Part shown: piece by piece, positions 1 through 10,360 of the stretch
Position numbering within the stretch: position 1 is the first letter of the stretch
How the letters are laid out: every line of letters starts with the position of its first letter
Assembly: GCF_001647545.1 (NCBI RefSeq)
Contig: NZ_LSZH01000001.1
Span: 1-64,000 of the forward strand
Origin: Acinetobacter sp. SFB
Lineage (GTDB): Bacteria > Pseudomonadota > Gammaproteobacteria > Pseudomonadales > Moraxellaceae
Reading direction: 5' to 3'
Length of the DNA stretch: 64,000 nt
Made by a program: the position numbers and the translations under genes
Notes under the pieces: generated by a model
What the model saw: only the letters and a program-made list of their open reading frames with translations
Databases searched by the model: none
Told to the model about the DNA's origin: nothing

Positions 1-2
1 TC

Positions 3-1193
3 ATGGCTAAGGCTAAGTTTGAACGTAATAAGCCACACGTAAACGTGGGTACAATTGGTCACGTCGACCATGGTAAAACAACTTTAACTGCTGCAATTGC
101 AACGATCTGTGCAAAAAATTACGGCGGTGAAGCTAAAGATTACGCAGCAATTGACTCTGCACCAGAAGAAAAAGCACGTGGTATTACCATTAATACTTCA
201 CACGTAGAATACGATTCTCCAATTCGTCACTACGCGCACGTAGACTGTCCAGGTCACGCCGATTATGTTAAAAACATGATTACTGGTGCTGCTCAAATGG
301 ACGGCGCGATCCTTGTATGTGCTGCGACTGATGGTCCTATGCCACAGACTCGTGAACACATCCTGCTTTCTCGTCAGGTAGGTGTACCTTACATTCTTGT
401 ATTCCTTAACAAGTGTGACCTTGTTGATGATGAAGAATTGCTTGAATTGGTAGAAATGGAAGTTCGTGAACTTCTTTCTACTTATGACTTCCCAGGTGAT
501 GATACTCCAATCATCCGCGGTTCAGCGCTTCAAGCATTGAATGGTAATGAAGGTCCGTATGGCGAATCTGCTGTAATCGAATTGGTTGCTGCGCTTGATT
601 CTTACATTCCTGAACCAGAACGTGCAATCGACAAAGCATTCTTGATGCCAATCGAAGACGTATTCTCAATTTCAGGTCGTGGTACTGTAGTAACAGGCCG
701 TGTTGAATCTGGTATCGTTAAAGTTGGCGAATCAGTTGAAATCGTTGGTATTAAAGATACAGTTGTAACGACTGTAACTGGCGTGGAAATGTTCCGTAAA
801 TTGCTTGACGAAGGTCGTGCTGGCGAGAACTGTGGTGTTCTTCTACGTGGTACTAAGCGTGAAGACGTGCAACGTGGTCAAGTACTTGCTAAACCAGGTA
901 CAATCAAACCGCATACTAAATTCGACGCAGAAGTATACGTACTTTCTAAAGAAGAGGGTGGTCGTCATACTCCATTCCTTAACGGTTACCGTCCACAATT
1001 CTATTTCCGTACGACTGACGTAACTGGCGCAATCCAATTACAAGAAGGCGTGGAAATGGTAATGCCTGGTGACAACGTTGAAATGTCAGTAGAACTCATT
1101 CACCCAATCGCAATGGACCCAGGTCTACGTTTTGCGATCCGTGAAGGTGGTCGTACAGTGGGTGCTGGTGTAGTTGCTAAAGTAACTCTATAA
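3..1193 (+). CDS. tuf: Translation elongation factor Tu
   Basis: This cytoplasmic GTPase carries aminoacyl-tRNA to the ribosomal A site. The 396-aa length is typical. The G1 loop is at residues 19-26 (GHVDHGKT), DCPGH lies near residue 81 and NKCD near residue 136, followed by the two beta-barrel domains. Codon use is strongly biased, as expected for a highly expressed gene. Only two bases precede the ATG, so I cannot see whether this copy sits in an rpsL-rpsG-fusA operon or elsewhere; many gammaproteobacteria have two tuf copies. A strong terminator follows the stop codon, so this is the last gene of its unit. The assignment is certain. Confidence 0.99.
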   Translation: MAKAKFERNKPHVNVGTIGHVDHGKTTLTAAIATICAKNYGGEAKDYAAIDSAPEEKARGITINTSHVEYDSPIRHYAHVDCPGHADYVKNMITGAAQMDGAILVCAATDGPMPQTREHILLSRQVGVPYILVFLNKCDLVDDEELLELVEMEVRELLSTYDFPGDDTPIIRGSALQALNGNEGPYGESAVIELVAALDSYIPEPERAIDKAFLMPIEDVFSISGRGTVVTGRVESGIVKVGESVEIVGIKDTVVTTVTGVEMFRKLLDEGRAGENCGVLLRGTKREDVQRGQVLAKPGTIKPHTKFDAEVYVLSKEEGGRHTPFLNGYRPQFYFRTTDVTGAIQLQEGVEMVMPGDNVEMSVELIHPIAMDPGLRFAIREGGRTVGAGVVAKVTL

Positions 1194-1212
1194 TCAGTAT
1201 TGATTGTATAAA

Positions 1213-1241
1213 AAAGCGCTCCTTTGGGGCGCTTTTTTTAT
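1213..1241 (+). terminator. Rho-independent terminator of tuf
   Basis: An AAAAGCGC/GCGCTTTT stem around a short loop is followed by a run of T. It starts about 20 nt after the tuf stop codon. Confidence 0.9.
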
Positions 1242-1313
1242 GGGTAATAATTTCTTTGCTTGGGTTTTACATCAAAAAAAATTTCACTGATCCTAGTTTT
1301 TTTTCTTGCGTCA

Positions 1314-1334
1314 AAATAAAGTAGCACTTTATTT
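1314..1334. promoter_or_regulatory. Perfect 9-bp inverted repeat, candidate operator
   Basis: AAATAAAGT and ACTTTATTT flank a 3-nt spacer (AGC). There is no T-tract, and the site lies about 140 nt upstream of the hydrolase gene at 1472. The length and symmetry fit a dimeric repressor site, but I cannot name the regulator. Confidence 0.35.
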
Positions 1335-1471
1335 CTCCTCATGTCCTTAACTGATATTTTCCTGACCTTATCTGCACTTATAGCAAATTTTTAAATACGT
1401 AATATAGGAATTAAGAAAAACAAACATCAGTGAATTGAGCAATATTATTTTGCTAGATAGGAGTAAGAGTC

Positions 1472-2353
1472 ATGAATGCAAAGGTCAATATTACCAATCG
1501 TGCAGGTGCAAGCTTTCCTGTACGTCGAATGAATTTCGATTTTAATAATGTGCCAGAATACTGGATGAATGGCTCGGCAGGTCTTACCCATTTTATGACA
1601 GCATTATCTGCATTATTTCCGGCAGGTGAAAAATTTTTCATTGATAGTGTTCGAGCTGTTCGCCACCATCCTGCCATTAAAGATAATCAGGAATTACAAA
1701 AAGAAATCAGTGCCTTTATTGGTCAAGAAGCCATGCATACTCAAGAGCATGTCGGTTTTAATGCTTCCGCCCAAAAATATGGGCATGATATTGCTGCTTT
1801 AGAATCTAAAACAGATAGCGTGATTCAAACTTTCCGCACAATATTCGTAAAAATGGCAAAACCTGTAGGTATTACGCAGGAGATGATTGATTTAACTGCC
1901 ACTACAGCACTGGAACATTTCACCGCCACCATTGCATCTGAACTGCTGCGTAATCCGCATATTCAAGATCTGATGACGGATAAAACCATGGCGACTATGT
2001 GGGCATGGCATGCAATTGAAGAAAACGAACATAAAGCGGTAGCCTATGATGTTTTTGAGGGCGTGTTTGGCCGAGGTCTTAAAGCCTATATATTACGTAC
2101 CAGCTCTTTAAGCTTAGCAATGGTCATTCTTTTTATCACTCAATCCTATTTTCTTGCACGCTTATTAAAAGAGGATAATCAGTTAAATCTGAAATCATTA
2201 AAAGAAATTTATGCTTATGCCTATAAGCCATCCCAAGGCATTATTGCCGGCATGGGTAAGGAAATGCTGGCTTATTTTAAACCCGGTTTTCATCCGAATG
2301 ATTTAGATACTGTCAGTTTGCTTGAGACTTGGAAAGCTAAATTAGGTTTTTAA
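1472..2353 (+). CDS. Metal-dependent hydrolase family protein (PF10118-like)
   Basis: This 293-aa protein resembles the predicted metal-dependent hydrolase family PF10118/COG3687, which is built on a ferritin-like helical fold. Likely ligands are visible in QEAMHTQEH (near residue 90), EHFTATIASE (near 150) and AIEENEHKAVAYDV (near 180), which together look like a di-iron or other metal site. One hydrophobic stretch lies near residues 210-230 (SSLSLAMVILFITQSYFLA) and could touch the membrane. The start has a good ribosome-binding site (TAGGAG). The gene stands alone, with a terminator directly behind it. The family is common in Acinetobacter and Pseudomonas; the substrate is unknown. Confidence 0.75.
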   Translation: MNAKVNITNRAGASFPVRRMNFDFNNVPEYWMNGSAGLTHFMTALSALFPAGEKFFIDSVRAVRHHPAIKDNQELQKEISAFIGQEAMHTQEHVGFNASAQKYGHDIAALESKTDSVIQTFRTIFVKMAKPVGITQEMIDLTATTALEHFTATIASELLRNPHIQDLMTDKTMATMWAWHAIEENEHKAVAYDVFEGVFGRGLKAYILRTSSLSLAMVILFITQSYFLARLLKEDNQLNLKSLKEIYAYAYKPSQGIIAGMGKEMLAYFKPGFHPNDLDTVSLLETWKAKLGF

Positions 2354-2369
2354 GCGGTGTTAACTCTTT

Positions 2370-2394
2370 GGGCAATAAATATTGCCCTTTTTTT
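2370..2394 (+). terminator. Rho-independent terminator
   Basis: GGGCAATA and TATTGCCC form a perfect 8-bp stem with a 2-nt spacer, followed by seven T. It ends the hydrolase transcript. Confidence 0.85.
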
Positions 2395-2456
2395 CTCGAT
2401 TTTTTAGGCAAAGTTTCTATAATGCGAAGCTCCTGTTATTTAAAAGATGAACGAAG

Positions 2457-2915
2457 ATGATTCGTTTAATGCAAAAAGCGGATGTAAGTCGCATCACGCA
2501 AATTGAGCAATTGGTACAAAGCCATCCGTGGACCGCAAAACAGTTTGAAGAATCTATTGATTCTTATCTCAGTACCGTGATTGAGCAGCAGGGACAGGTG
2601 GTTGGTTTTTGTATCTTGCAACCCGTGTTAGATGAAGCCAATCTTTTACTGATGGCCATTCATCCGAGTCAGCAGGGTAAGGGATTAGGTTATCAATTGC
2701 TTGAAGCTTCAATTGCCCAATTGAAAAATGATCCGCTGCAAATTTTTTTAGAAGTGCGAGAAAGTAATCAAACGGCAGTTGCACTGTATGAAAAAGCCGG
2801 TTTTCATCAGATTGATTTACGTAGAAATTATTATCCCAATCCTGATGGCTCACGCGAGCATGCCATTATTATGGTGAAATCATGCAGTGATGATTTTTCA
2901 CAGCTTTTTAAATAG
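2457..2915 (+). CDS. rimI: Ribosomal protein S18 alanine N-acetyltransferase
   Basis: This is a 152-aa GNAT-fold acetyltransferase. RimI acetylates the N-terminal alanine of ribosomal protein S18 using acetyl-CoA. The acetyl-CoA loop is visible as HPSQQGKGLGYQLL near residue 78, and the C-terminal GNAT signature as VRESNQTAVALYEKAGFHQI near residue 105. The Q/RxxGxG/A pattern and the WTAKQFEESI start are typical of RimI rather than of general GNATs. It stands alone between the hydrolase gene and the convergent bpt gene, with a 13-nt gap between the two stop codons. Confidence 0.85.
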   Translation: MIRLMQKADVSRITQIEQLVQSHPWTAKQFEESIDSYLSTVIEQQGQVVGFCILQPVLDEANLLLMAIHPSQQGKGLGYQLLEASIAQLKNDPLQIFLEVRESNQTAVALYEKAGFHQIDLRRNYYPNPDGSREHAIIMVKSCSDDFSQLFK

Positions 2916-2928
2916 TTAATAATTAATG

Positions 2929-3744
2929 TTATTTAATAATTGGGTTATTCCATCCAGATGGTAAGGTCGTCATGAGTGAGTTTCCCAATTGTTGAATTTC
3001 TTCTTGAGTGAGCAAGCGATTTAAACGGCGCCATTGCCCGTCAATTAAAAGCTCTAAAGGTACATATTGAGATTTGTAATTCATTTTATTGGAATGCGGA
3101 ACCCAGTAGCCTAAATAAACATAAGGCAAAATTAAAGTTTGGGCATGTTCAATTTGTTTAAGTACTGCAAATACACCCAGTGAGCGTCGACTTTCATCCG
3201 GATCAAAAAAGGTATAAACCGCAGACACCCCATCATCTAAAGGATCACAACTTGAAACGCAAACAAGTTTGTCATCTTTCCAGAATTCGAGAAAAAAACT
3301 GTCCGTGCAGCTATGTACTAAAAATTTTTCGAATTGATCTAAGCTGGGCGGGAACATATCGCCATCGGCATGACGCTCAATGATATAGCGTTCATACAAG
3401 GCATAATGAATTTCCGATGCATCGGCAGTACGACTAATTTTAACGGTCAGGTCTTGATTGCGTTTCCATGCCTTTTTTTGCGTACTGTTCATGTGAAAAT
3501 CAGCAACAGGGACGCGGCTAGACAAGCATTGACGGCATAAGTGACATTCAGGACGATAAACAAAATCGCCACTGCGACGAAAACCGACACGAGAAAGTTC
3601 AGATAGACTGACCACATCAATGCGATGTGCAGGATCGAGAAAGACCATCCGCGCTGATTTATTTTCCAGATAACTACAGCTGTGTGGTGGGGTAATATAA
3701 TACTGTAAATCATTCAATAGGGATTTTGGGTGATACGAATTCAT
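2929..3744 (-). CDS. bpt: Aspartate/glutamate leucyltransferase
   Basis: Bpt transfers leucine from Leu-tRNA to N-terminal Asp or Glu of proteins and so marks them for ClpS/ClpAP degradation. The 271-aa length fits the bacterial ATE-like family. The N-terminal domain shows the cysteine cluster YRPECHLCRQC near residue 65, and the C-terminal GNAT-like domain includes YTFFDPDESRRSLGVFAVLKQI near residue 180. It sits directly downstream of aat on the same strand with a gap of about 20 nt. The pairing is common in gammaproteobacteria and places both N-degron transferases in one transcription unit. Confidence 0.92.
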   Translation of the reverse strand: MNSYHPKSLLNDLQYYITPPHSCSYLENKSARMVFLDPAHRIDVVSLSELSRVGFRRSGDFVYRPECHLCRQCLSSRVPVADFHMNSTQKKAWKRNQDLTVKISRTADASEIHYALYERYIIERHADGDMFPPSLDQFEKFLVHSCTDSFFLEFWKDDKLVCVSSCDPLDDGVSAVYTFFDPDESRRSLGVFAVLKQIEHAQTLILPYVYLGYWVPHSNKMNYKSQYVPLELLIDGQWRRLNRLLTQEEIQQLGNSLMTTLPSGWNNPIIK

Positions 3745-3765
3745 GGCAAGATCCCTCTGTTATTT

Positions 3766-4497
3766 TCATTCAATTAATCGTGCGTGTTGCGCTATTGTTT
3801 TACTTGAAAATACACCCTCCTGATATTTTTTCCAATCTATAGCGGGCTGTTTCACAACATTTTGTAACGAATTAAGATACGCTTGGCGAGAAATTGTACA
3901 AGCACCTAGGCTCAAAAGGTGATCATTGACCAGTTGGCAGTCCACCCAAGGCAGATGATTGTCCTGGCCAAGCAGCATTAAGGTGTAAAAAGCCATTTTT
4001 GAAACATCGGTTTGAGTACTGAACATTGATTCGCCAAAACAACCCTGTCCAATGGTCACTCCATACAAACCGCCCACCACTTTGCCTTCATCCCATACCT
4101 CAATGCTATAGCCATAACCCGCATCAAATAATTGGCAGTACCCGTCAATAATATCCTCAGAAATCCAGGTATCTTCCGCATAACTACGGGGTAGAGAGCA
4201 GCAACGAACCACATGTTCAAAAGCATGATTAATTGTGATTTTATAATCAAATTTTTTCATGTTACGCACGAGAGATTTACTGGGATGGTAATCTTTGGGA
4301 CGAATGATGCAGCGCGGTTCAGGGCACCACCAGCAAATAGGCTCACCCTCACTAAACCATGGAAACAGACCGTGAGTATAAGCTTCAAAAAGCGTAGCAG
4401 GGGAGAGGTCGGCACCGATGCAAATGAGTCCCTGATCATCGGGGTCAGCTTCGATAGGATCGGGAAAAATGAATTCTGAGGGTGCTAAGGGGTGCAT
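3766..4497 (-). CDS. aat: Leucyl/phenylalanyl-tRNA-protein transferase
   Basis: Aat adds Leu or Phe to N-terminal Lys or Arg of substrates for the ClpS/ClpAP N-degron pathway. Family motifs include [20 protein letters not shown] (near residue 40) and the later [10 protein letters not shown] and WVDCQL stretches. The frame is open up to an ATG at 4554, but that start lies against the trxB terminator and would add about 19 residues that Aat proteins lack. I chose the ATG at 4497, which has AGGA eight bases upstream; ATG 4506 is also possible. The gene heads an aat-bpt pair. Confidence 0.9.
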   Translation of the reverse strand: MHPLAPSEFIFPDPIEADPDDQGLICIGADLSPATLFEAYTHGLFPWFSEGEPICWWCPEPRCIIRPKDYHPSKSLVRNMKKFDYKITINHAFEHVVRCCSLPRSYAEDTWISEDIIDGYCQLFDAGYGYSIEVWDEGKVVGGLYGVTIGQGCFGESMFSTQTDVSKMAFYTLMLLGQDNHLPWVDCQLVNDHLLSLGACTISRQAYLNSLQNVVKQPAIDWKKYQEGVFSSKTIAQHARLIE

Positions 4498-4556
4498 AGG
4501 ATTCATCCTGAACGAGAACAGTAACTCGCGATAAGCGTTTATGATTTTGATCATAT

Positions 4557-4590
4557 AAAAAAACCGCCCAGTGAAGGACGGTTTTTTTGT
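4557..4590 (-). terminator. Terminator of trxB
   Basis: AAACCGCCC pairs with GGACGGTTT through one G-U pair, with A/T runs on both sides. It lies between the trxB stop and the aat start, so on the minus strand it separates trxB from aat-bpt. Confidence 0.75.
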
Positions 4591-4600
4591 TTAGATAAAA

Positions 4601-5593
<993 letters not shown>

Positions 5594-5679
5594 TTATACG
5601 TGAAACTTGATAACAGTTGTGTGCGTTCGATGTCGATATTATTGATCATTCAAATCGATTTGAGCTATATACAATAATA

Positions 5680-5700
5680 ATGCAGTACTAGATACTGCAT
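5680..5700. promoter_or_regulatory. Perfect 8-bp inverted repeat in the trxB-ftsK intergenic region
   Basis: ATGCAGTA and TACTGCAT flank a 5-nt spacer, with no T-tract. The site lies between divergent trxB and ftsK and could be an operator. It does not match the E. coli LexA consensus exactly. Confidence 0.35.
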
Positions 5701-5706
5701 TCAGTA

Positions 5707-5729
5707 GTATAGGTCGTTACAGCCTATAC
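5707..5729. promoter_or_regulatory. Second inverted repeat in the trxB-ftsK intergenic region
   Basis: GTATAGG and CCTATAC flank a 9-nt spacer, starting seven bases after the repeat at 5680-5700. The close pairing suggests one regulatory region upstream of ftsK. Confidence 0.3.
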
Positions 5730-5844
5730 ATAATATTGCATCTTTTTCCTTGGAACAGGTGCATAATATCGAGTTGAATTGCGAAACTATTTTGTCTTAG
5801 TTTCTTACAAAAACATGAATGAAAAATTGGTTACAGGACAGTAT

Positions 5845-8800
5845 ATGACTGCGGTGTCGAGTGCTTATGCACAGCGCTTAATAATGACATTATTTTTAGT
5901 CTCTTTTGGGATTTACTTATTCCTTGCAACAGTGACTTATACGCCTTTTGATCCAGGCTGGATGCATATTTCCAGTGATACACAGCAGGTATCGAATGCC
6001 AGCGGTGTGGCAGGTGCTTGGATTGCAGATTTACTGTTCGGTTTTTTAGGCTGGGCAAGTTTACTCATTCCAGTCTTTCTATTCGTTGAGGCGATACAGG
6101 TCTGGTGGCCGTATAGCTTTTTGAATAAACCTTTTCGCTATTCTGCACAGTTTTTTATTTTACTGGCGACAGCAAGTTTATTGTATTTATATTGGCAAGT
6201 GCCTGCCGACACTTTAGATAATTCATCGGGTGGTATTATTGGTTATGAATTGGGAGAAAGTCTGTCGCAGATTTTAACCATTTATGGCGCAACCGTGTTT
6301 CTTGTCATATTTTGGGTGGTTTTATTTACCCTGTCATTTGGTGTGAAGTGGAATAAAACCTGGGTCACACTCAAAGCTACACCTGCTTATTTACAAGACT
6401 TATTTTATAAAAATGTTCCAGAAACCGAGTCTGCATTTGATCGTACAACGCCTGAAGTTAAAAAGTCAGTTGCTGGTGCCAAGCAAAAAACTGTAGCAGA
6501 AAGCGTGACACCTGCTCCAGAACATCGTGAAGTTCAAGAGACCTCATCCGTAGTGCGAGATCAGGCTGCGGAACGCCTGTTCAACGATATGGTGGAAAAA
6601 GAACAATATGCACAACAGCAACTCATTGACGCTGAAGATGAAGCGGAATTCGCACAAGTCTTGGAAAAAGCACATCGCCTAGAAGAAAATACTCGACGCG
6701 TGGTTGCAACGGGTGAAGTTTGGCGTGCCTTGAACTCGGATGAAAATCAACAACATAAACAAGATATTGATGCTTTATTAAAAGCAGCAGAAGAATCTGA
6801 ACTACATACGCCGCATGAACATTTTAAAGCCTTTGTTGATGAGCAGCCTGTATCAATCGCTACGCCACAGTCTAAACAGAATTTGGACTGGGATGATGAT
6901 GAAATTTTTGACGAATTACTTGCCGCTGTTCCCCATGGAAAAACAGCCACCGATGTGCATACCCCATTTAATCATGTAGAGAGTGAATCTTTGCTATCCA
7001 GTGTTGAAGAAAAGATTGTAATTGCACCTACTCTAGCAGCTTCACCATCGATCCATACGAGACCTAAGAATTCGGCTTTAGATGACGAGTTCGATGGACT
7101 AGATGATTTGCTGGTAGAAGATTTGTTGATTGATGAGGTTGAACAAACGGCCCCAGTTCGTACTACTACCAGCAGCTATGCCCAATCATCCGCATTTATC
7201 AGCGGTGCAATAAAAACTCAAATTCAGCAACCGATTATTTCAGAAGATGAAAAAGCTTTAATTTCATCAAATAAAGATGTGTTTCGTGAGGTTTGGCAGG
7301 AAACGGCAGGTAAACCCGTCGAGGTCGAGGAAGAAGAATTTGACTTCGATGCACCGTTAACTGATGCCTCAGGTCGTCCGATGTCGCTTGCGATGCAAGT
7401 GGCTGCACGTCGTAAAGATTTGTCCCCATTACCGGGACTGGATTTACTCGATAAAGTCGATCCAAATAAAAAAGTCAATTTTACTGCCGAACAGTTAGCC
7501 CGATTATCTGAACTTTTAGAGATTAAACTACAAGAGTTTAATGTTAAAGCCAAAGTTGTGGAAGCACAGCCGGGACCGGTAGTGACGCGTTTTGAGCTGG
7601 ATTTGGCACCAGGTGTAAAAGCCTCTAAAGTGACCAATATTTCACGTGACTTGGCGCGTTCAATGTCAATGGCATCGGTGCGTGTGGTCGAAGTGATTCC
7701 AGGCAAACCGTATATCGGAATTGAAGTACCGAATAGCACACGTGAGATGGTGCGTTTGATTGAGTTATTAACTATTCCTGCGTTTACCGATCCAAACAGC
7801 ATTCTTTCGGTGGCGATGGGTAAAGATATTTCGGGTAATCCGGTCATTGCTGACTTGGGCAAAGCGCCGCATATGCTGGTCGCAGGTACAACTGGTTCAG
7901 GTAAGTCGGTGGCAGTAAACTCGATGATTTTATCGATGCTATTGAAATATACTCCGGATCAGTTGCGTTTAATTTTGATTGATCCGAAGCAGCTAGAGCT
8001 TGCCAACTATAACGATATACCACATTTGCTTACGCCAGTCGTGACTGACATGAAAGATGCCGTCAATGCCTTAAACTGGTGTGTCAATGAAATGGAACGT
8101 CGCTACAAGCTGATGTCTTACTTGAAGATTCGTAAACTCAGTGACTATAACCGCAAGGTTGAAGAAGCTATCGCCAATGGTGAAGACTTAATTGATCCGA
8201 CCTGGAAAGCAAGTGACTCAGTTGTAGGAGAGCGTGCACCACGTTTAACGCCATTGCCATCGATTGTGATTGTGGCCGACGAATTTGCCGACATGATTAT
8301 GCAGGTGGGTAAAAAAGCTGAAGAAATGATTACCCGTTTGGCGCAAAAATCTCGTGCAGCGGGTATTCACTTGTTACTTGCAACGCAGCGTCCATCGGTC
8401 GATGTCATCACCGGTTTGATTAAAGCCAATATTCCAACCCGCGTGGCTTTACGGGTAAACAGTAAAATTGACTCACGGACTATTCTGGATGCCAGCGGTG
8501 CAGAAGACTTACTCGGTCATGGTGACATGCTGTTCCTTGGGCCAGGTAAAATTGAGCCTGAACGGGTGCATGGCGCTTTTATTTCCGATGATGAAGTCAA
8601 CAATATCTGTGATGCATGGCGTGAACGTGCTGCTCCGAATTATGTCGATGAAATTCTGACGCCTTATGATGAAGAACCAGCTTCACGTGGTTTTGAAGAT
8701 GGTGATGGTGGCTCGGATCGGGATGCCTTATATGACCAGTGTGTGTCCTTTGTGCTGGAAACCCGCAAGGCTTCAACCTCATCGTTACAGCGTAAGTTTA

Positions 8801-8901
8801 GCCTCGGTTATAACCGTGCTGCACGCATCATTGATCAGATGGAAGAAAATGGAATTGTCAGTAGCATGGGTGCCAACGGTAAACGTGAGATTTTAGTCTA
8901 A
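5845..8901 (+). CDS. ftsK: DNA translocase FtsK
   Basis: FtsK pumps DNA at the division septum, activates XerCD at dif and helps assemble the divisome. The N-terminus has four membrane segments within about the first 190 residues. An acidic, low-complexity linker follows, then the RecA-like motor with Walker A GTTGSGKS near residue 681 and Walker B IVIVADEFAD near residue 806. The C-terminal gamma winged-helix domain ends at the stop (SLGYNRAARIIDQMEENGIV). At 1018 aa it is shorter than the 1329-aa E. coli protein because of a shorter linker. The frame is open from a TTG at 5779. I chose ATG 5845 for its AGGA site; ATG 5815 has none. Confidence 0.94.
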   Translation: MTAVSSAYAQRLIMTLFLVSFGIYLFLATVTYTPFDPGWMHISSDTQQVSNASGVAGAWIADLLFGFLGWASLLIPVFLFVEAIQVWWPYSFLNKPFRYSAQFFILLATASLLYLYWQVPADTLDNSSGGIIGYELGESLSQILTIYGATVFLVIFWVVLFTLSFGVKWNKTWVTLKATPAYLQDLFYKNVPETESAFDRTTPEVKKSVAGAKQKTVAESVTPAPEHREVQETSSVVRDQAAERLFNDMVEKEQYAQQQLIDAEDEAEFAQVLEKAHRLEENTRRVVATGEVWRALNSDENQQHKQDIDALLKAAEESELHTPHEHFKAFVDEQPVSIATPQSKQNLDWDDDEIFDELLAAVPHGKTATDVHTPFNHVESESLLSSVEEKIVIAPTLAASPSIHTRPKNSALDDEFDGLDDLLVEDLLIDEVEQTAPVRTTTSSYAQSSAFISGAIKTQIQQPIISEDEKALISSNKDVFREVWQETAGKPVEVEEEEFDFDAPLTDASGRPMSLAMQVAARRKDLSPLPGLDLLDKVDPNKKVNFTAEQLARLSELLEIKLQEFNVKAKVVEAQPGPVVTRFELDLAPGVKASKVTNISRDLARSMSMASVRVVEVIPGKPYIGIEVPNSTREMVRLIELLTIPAFTDPNSILSVAMGKDISGNPVIADLGKAPHMLVAGTTGSGKSVAVNSMILSMLLKYTPDQLRLILIDPKQLELANYNDIPHLLTPVVTDMKDAVNALNWCVNEMERRYKLMSYLKIRKLSDYNRKVEEAIANGEDLIDPTWKASDSVVGERAPRLTPLPSIVIVADEFADMIMQVGKKAEEMITRLAQKSRAAGIHLLLATQRPSVDVITGLIKANIPTRVALRVNSKIDSRTILDASGAEDLLGHGDMLFLGPGKIEPERVHGAFISDDEVNNICDAWRERAAPNYVDEILTPYDEEPASRGFEDGDGGSDRDALYDQCVSFVLETRKASTSSLQRKFSLGYNRAARIIDQMEENGIVSSMGANGKREILV

Positions 8902-8918
8902 ATTTTCATATTGAGTTC

Positions 8919-8943
8919 AAGGCCTGCTTATGCAGGCCTTTTT
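8919..8943 (+). terminator. Terminator of ftsK
   Basis: AAGGCCTGC and GCAGGCCTT form a perfect 9-bp stem with a TTAT loop, followed by T residues. Confidence 0.9.
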
Positions 8944-9051
8944 CTGGACATTTAAAATACCTAGTTTAAAAGTTATATGAAGAAGCATTAAGGCGATAAA
9001 GATTATTGATCTGATGCAATGGAAATAAAATTTAGGGATGAAAAATAGAGA

Positions 9052-9954
9052 ATGAATATGGTAATGGCTTTGTTTCCATTAATTATTTTAATTGCCTTAG
9101 GTTATATCTTTAAAAGGGTGCAGTTTTTAACGGATGAATTTTGGCGTGGCGCTGAAAAACTGAATTATTTAATTTTATTTCCGGTATTACTTTTTAATAA
9201 TCTTGCTTATATAAGACTGGAACTTGCAACCTTTACTCAGGTGCTATTAGCTCTATTTATTGTCATTATTATTAGTAGTTTAACGCTGTGGATAGCAAAA
9301 GCGATATTTCATATCCCGGTCGCGCGTTTTGGTGTGTATGTACAAAGTCACATTCGTTTTAATACTTATATGGGTTTATCCATTATCTCATTGCTGTTCG
9401 GTGCTCAGGGCATGCAAATGTTTGCCATGATGATTGCGCTGACCATTCCTTTGGTCAATGTGATATCAGTGCTGGCCTTTTCCCAAGGGCAGGGTTTAAA
9501 ACCGGCACAAATTCTACTTTCTTTGATAAAAAACCCCTTGATTTTGGGCTGTGTGGTTGGAATTATTTTTAATCTGCTACAACTGTCATTATTTTCTGGT
9601 GTGGAACAACTGTTTAAGATTTTAGCCAGTATGAGTTTGCCACTGGGATTAATTTCTGTAGGCGCTGCCTTACAGTTTGCAGAATTGAAACATGATTATT
9701 CAAGATTATTGTTGAATACTTTAGGGCGATTAATGCTAATGCCGTGTTTGGCATACTTGATTTGTTATGCATTAAATTTAAATCAGTTTGAAACCACGAT
9801 ATTGGTGGTCTTTTTTGCTTTGCCTACCGCATCTGCTTCTTATATTTTAACCCGTTATTTTAATGGCGATAGTCAACTCATGGCGGGTGTAATTAGCTTG
9901 CAAACACTCTGCTTTGCAGTGACTTTTCCTGTGTTGATGATATTGCTAACTTAA
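9052..9954 (+). CDS. AEC-family (auxin efflux carrier type) permease
   Basis: This 300-aa inner-membrane protein has about ten hydrophobic segments spread over the whole length. It follows the Mem_trans/AEC pattern: an N-terminal PLIILIALGYIFKR segment, a central break near residue 150, and a C-terminal half with LPLGLISVGAAL and FALPTASASYILTRYF. Related carriers export small organic acids or amino acids; the substrate cannot be read from sequence. The ribosome-binding site is weak, and ATG 9058 (MVMALF) is an alternative start. The gene stands alone, between terminators. Confidence 0.75.
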   Translation: MNMVMALFPLIILIALGYIFKRVQFLTDEFWRGAEKLNYLILFPVLLFNNLAYIRLELATFTQVLLALFIVIIISSLTLWIAKAIFHIPVARFGVYVQSHIRFNTYMGLSIISLLFGAQGMQMFAMMIALTIPLVNVISVLAFSQGQGLKPAQILLSLIKNPLILGCVVGIIFNLLQLSLFSGVEQLFKILASMSLPLGLISVGAALQFAELKHDYSRLLLNTLGRLMLMPCLAYLICYALNLNQFETTILVVFFALPTASASYILTRYFNGDSQLMAGVISLQTLCFAVTFPVLMILLT

Positions 9955-9976
9955 TGCGATTATCTTGGCTGCCTCA

Positions 9977-10019
9977 TAAAAAAAGCCTGTCAGTATGATT
10001 TAAACAGACAGACTTTTTT
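9977..10019. terminator. Bidirectional terminator
   Basis: AAAAAAGCCTGTC pairs with GACAGACTTTTTT through one G-U pair. It has A-runs and T-runs on both sides and separates the convergent permease and PA4642-like genes. Confidence 0.75.
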
Positions 10020-10043
10020 AATTTTTAGCTATATTTTTATAAA

Positions 10044-10331
10044 TTAGGCAAACTTCGCCAAAACGTCTAAGAAACCTTCGCTTTGACGAGGGTATTCAGC
10101 AATCACATCATGAATGCGTTGGCCTTCAGGATTGGTTGCATTGACATCACGACCATCGGCAACGAATTGCGTCAATAAGCGTTCAAAGTCATTTGGACGC
10201 ATATGCTTGAATGCGTGATAAAGCACGTGAAAATCGGCATTCACGCCTGCAGGAGGAAGCTGTGTTAAATAGGCAAATACACGCTCGTCTGACCATTCTT
10301 CATTGAACGTTGCTGGCTGAGATAATGCCAT
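10044..10331 (-). CDS. PA4642-like conserved small protein
   Basis: This 95-aa soluble protein begins MALSQPATFNEEWSDERVFAYL. The pattern DERVFAYLTQLPPAGVNADFHVLYHAFKHMRPNDFERLL matches what I recall of the gammaproteobacterial PA4642 family, whose function is unknown. The frame stays open upstream to 10427, but the ATG at 10331 has a near-perfect AAGGAGA site eight bases away, and the extra upstream residues would lie inside the structured element at 10368-10488. The family call is from memory and only moderately sure. Confidence 0.65.
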   Translation of the reverse strand: MALSQPATFNEEWSDERVFAYLTQLPPAGVNADFHVLYHAFKHMRPNDFERLLTQFVADGRDVNATNPEGQRIHDVIAEYPRQSEGFLDVLAKFA

Positions 10332-10360
10332 CGCAATCTCTCCTTGGTAAATTGAATAAA

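Noticed and set aside
4498..4554. Longer N-terminus for Aat (start at 4554)
   Set aside because: The start abuts the trxB terminator, no ribosome-binding site precedes it, and the extra residues are not part of the Aat family.
7224..7862. 212-codon open frame opposite ftsK
   Set aside because: It lies fully antisense to the conserved FtsK linker/beta region, has no ribosome-binding site and a Ser/Thr-rich shadow composition.
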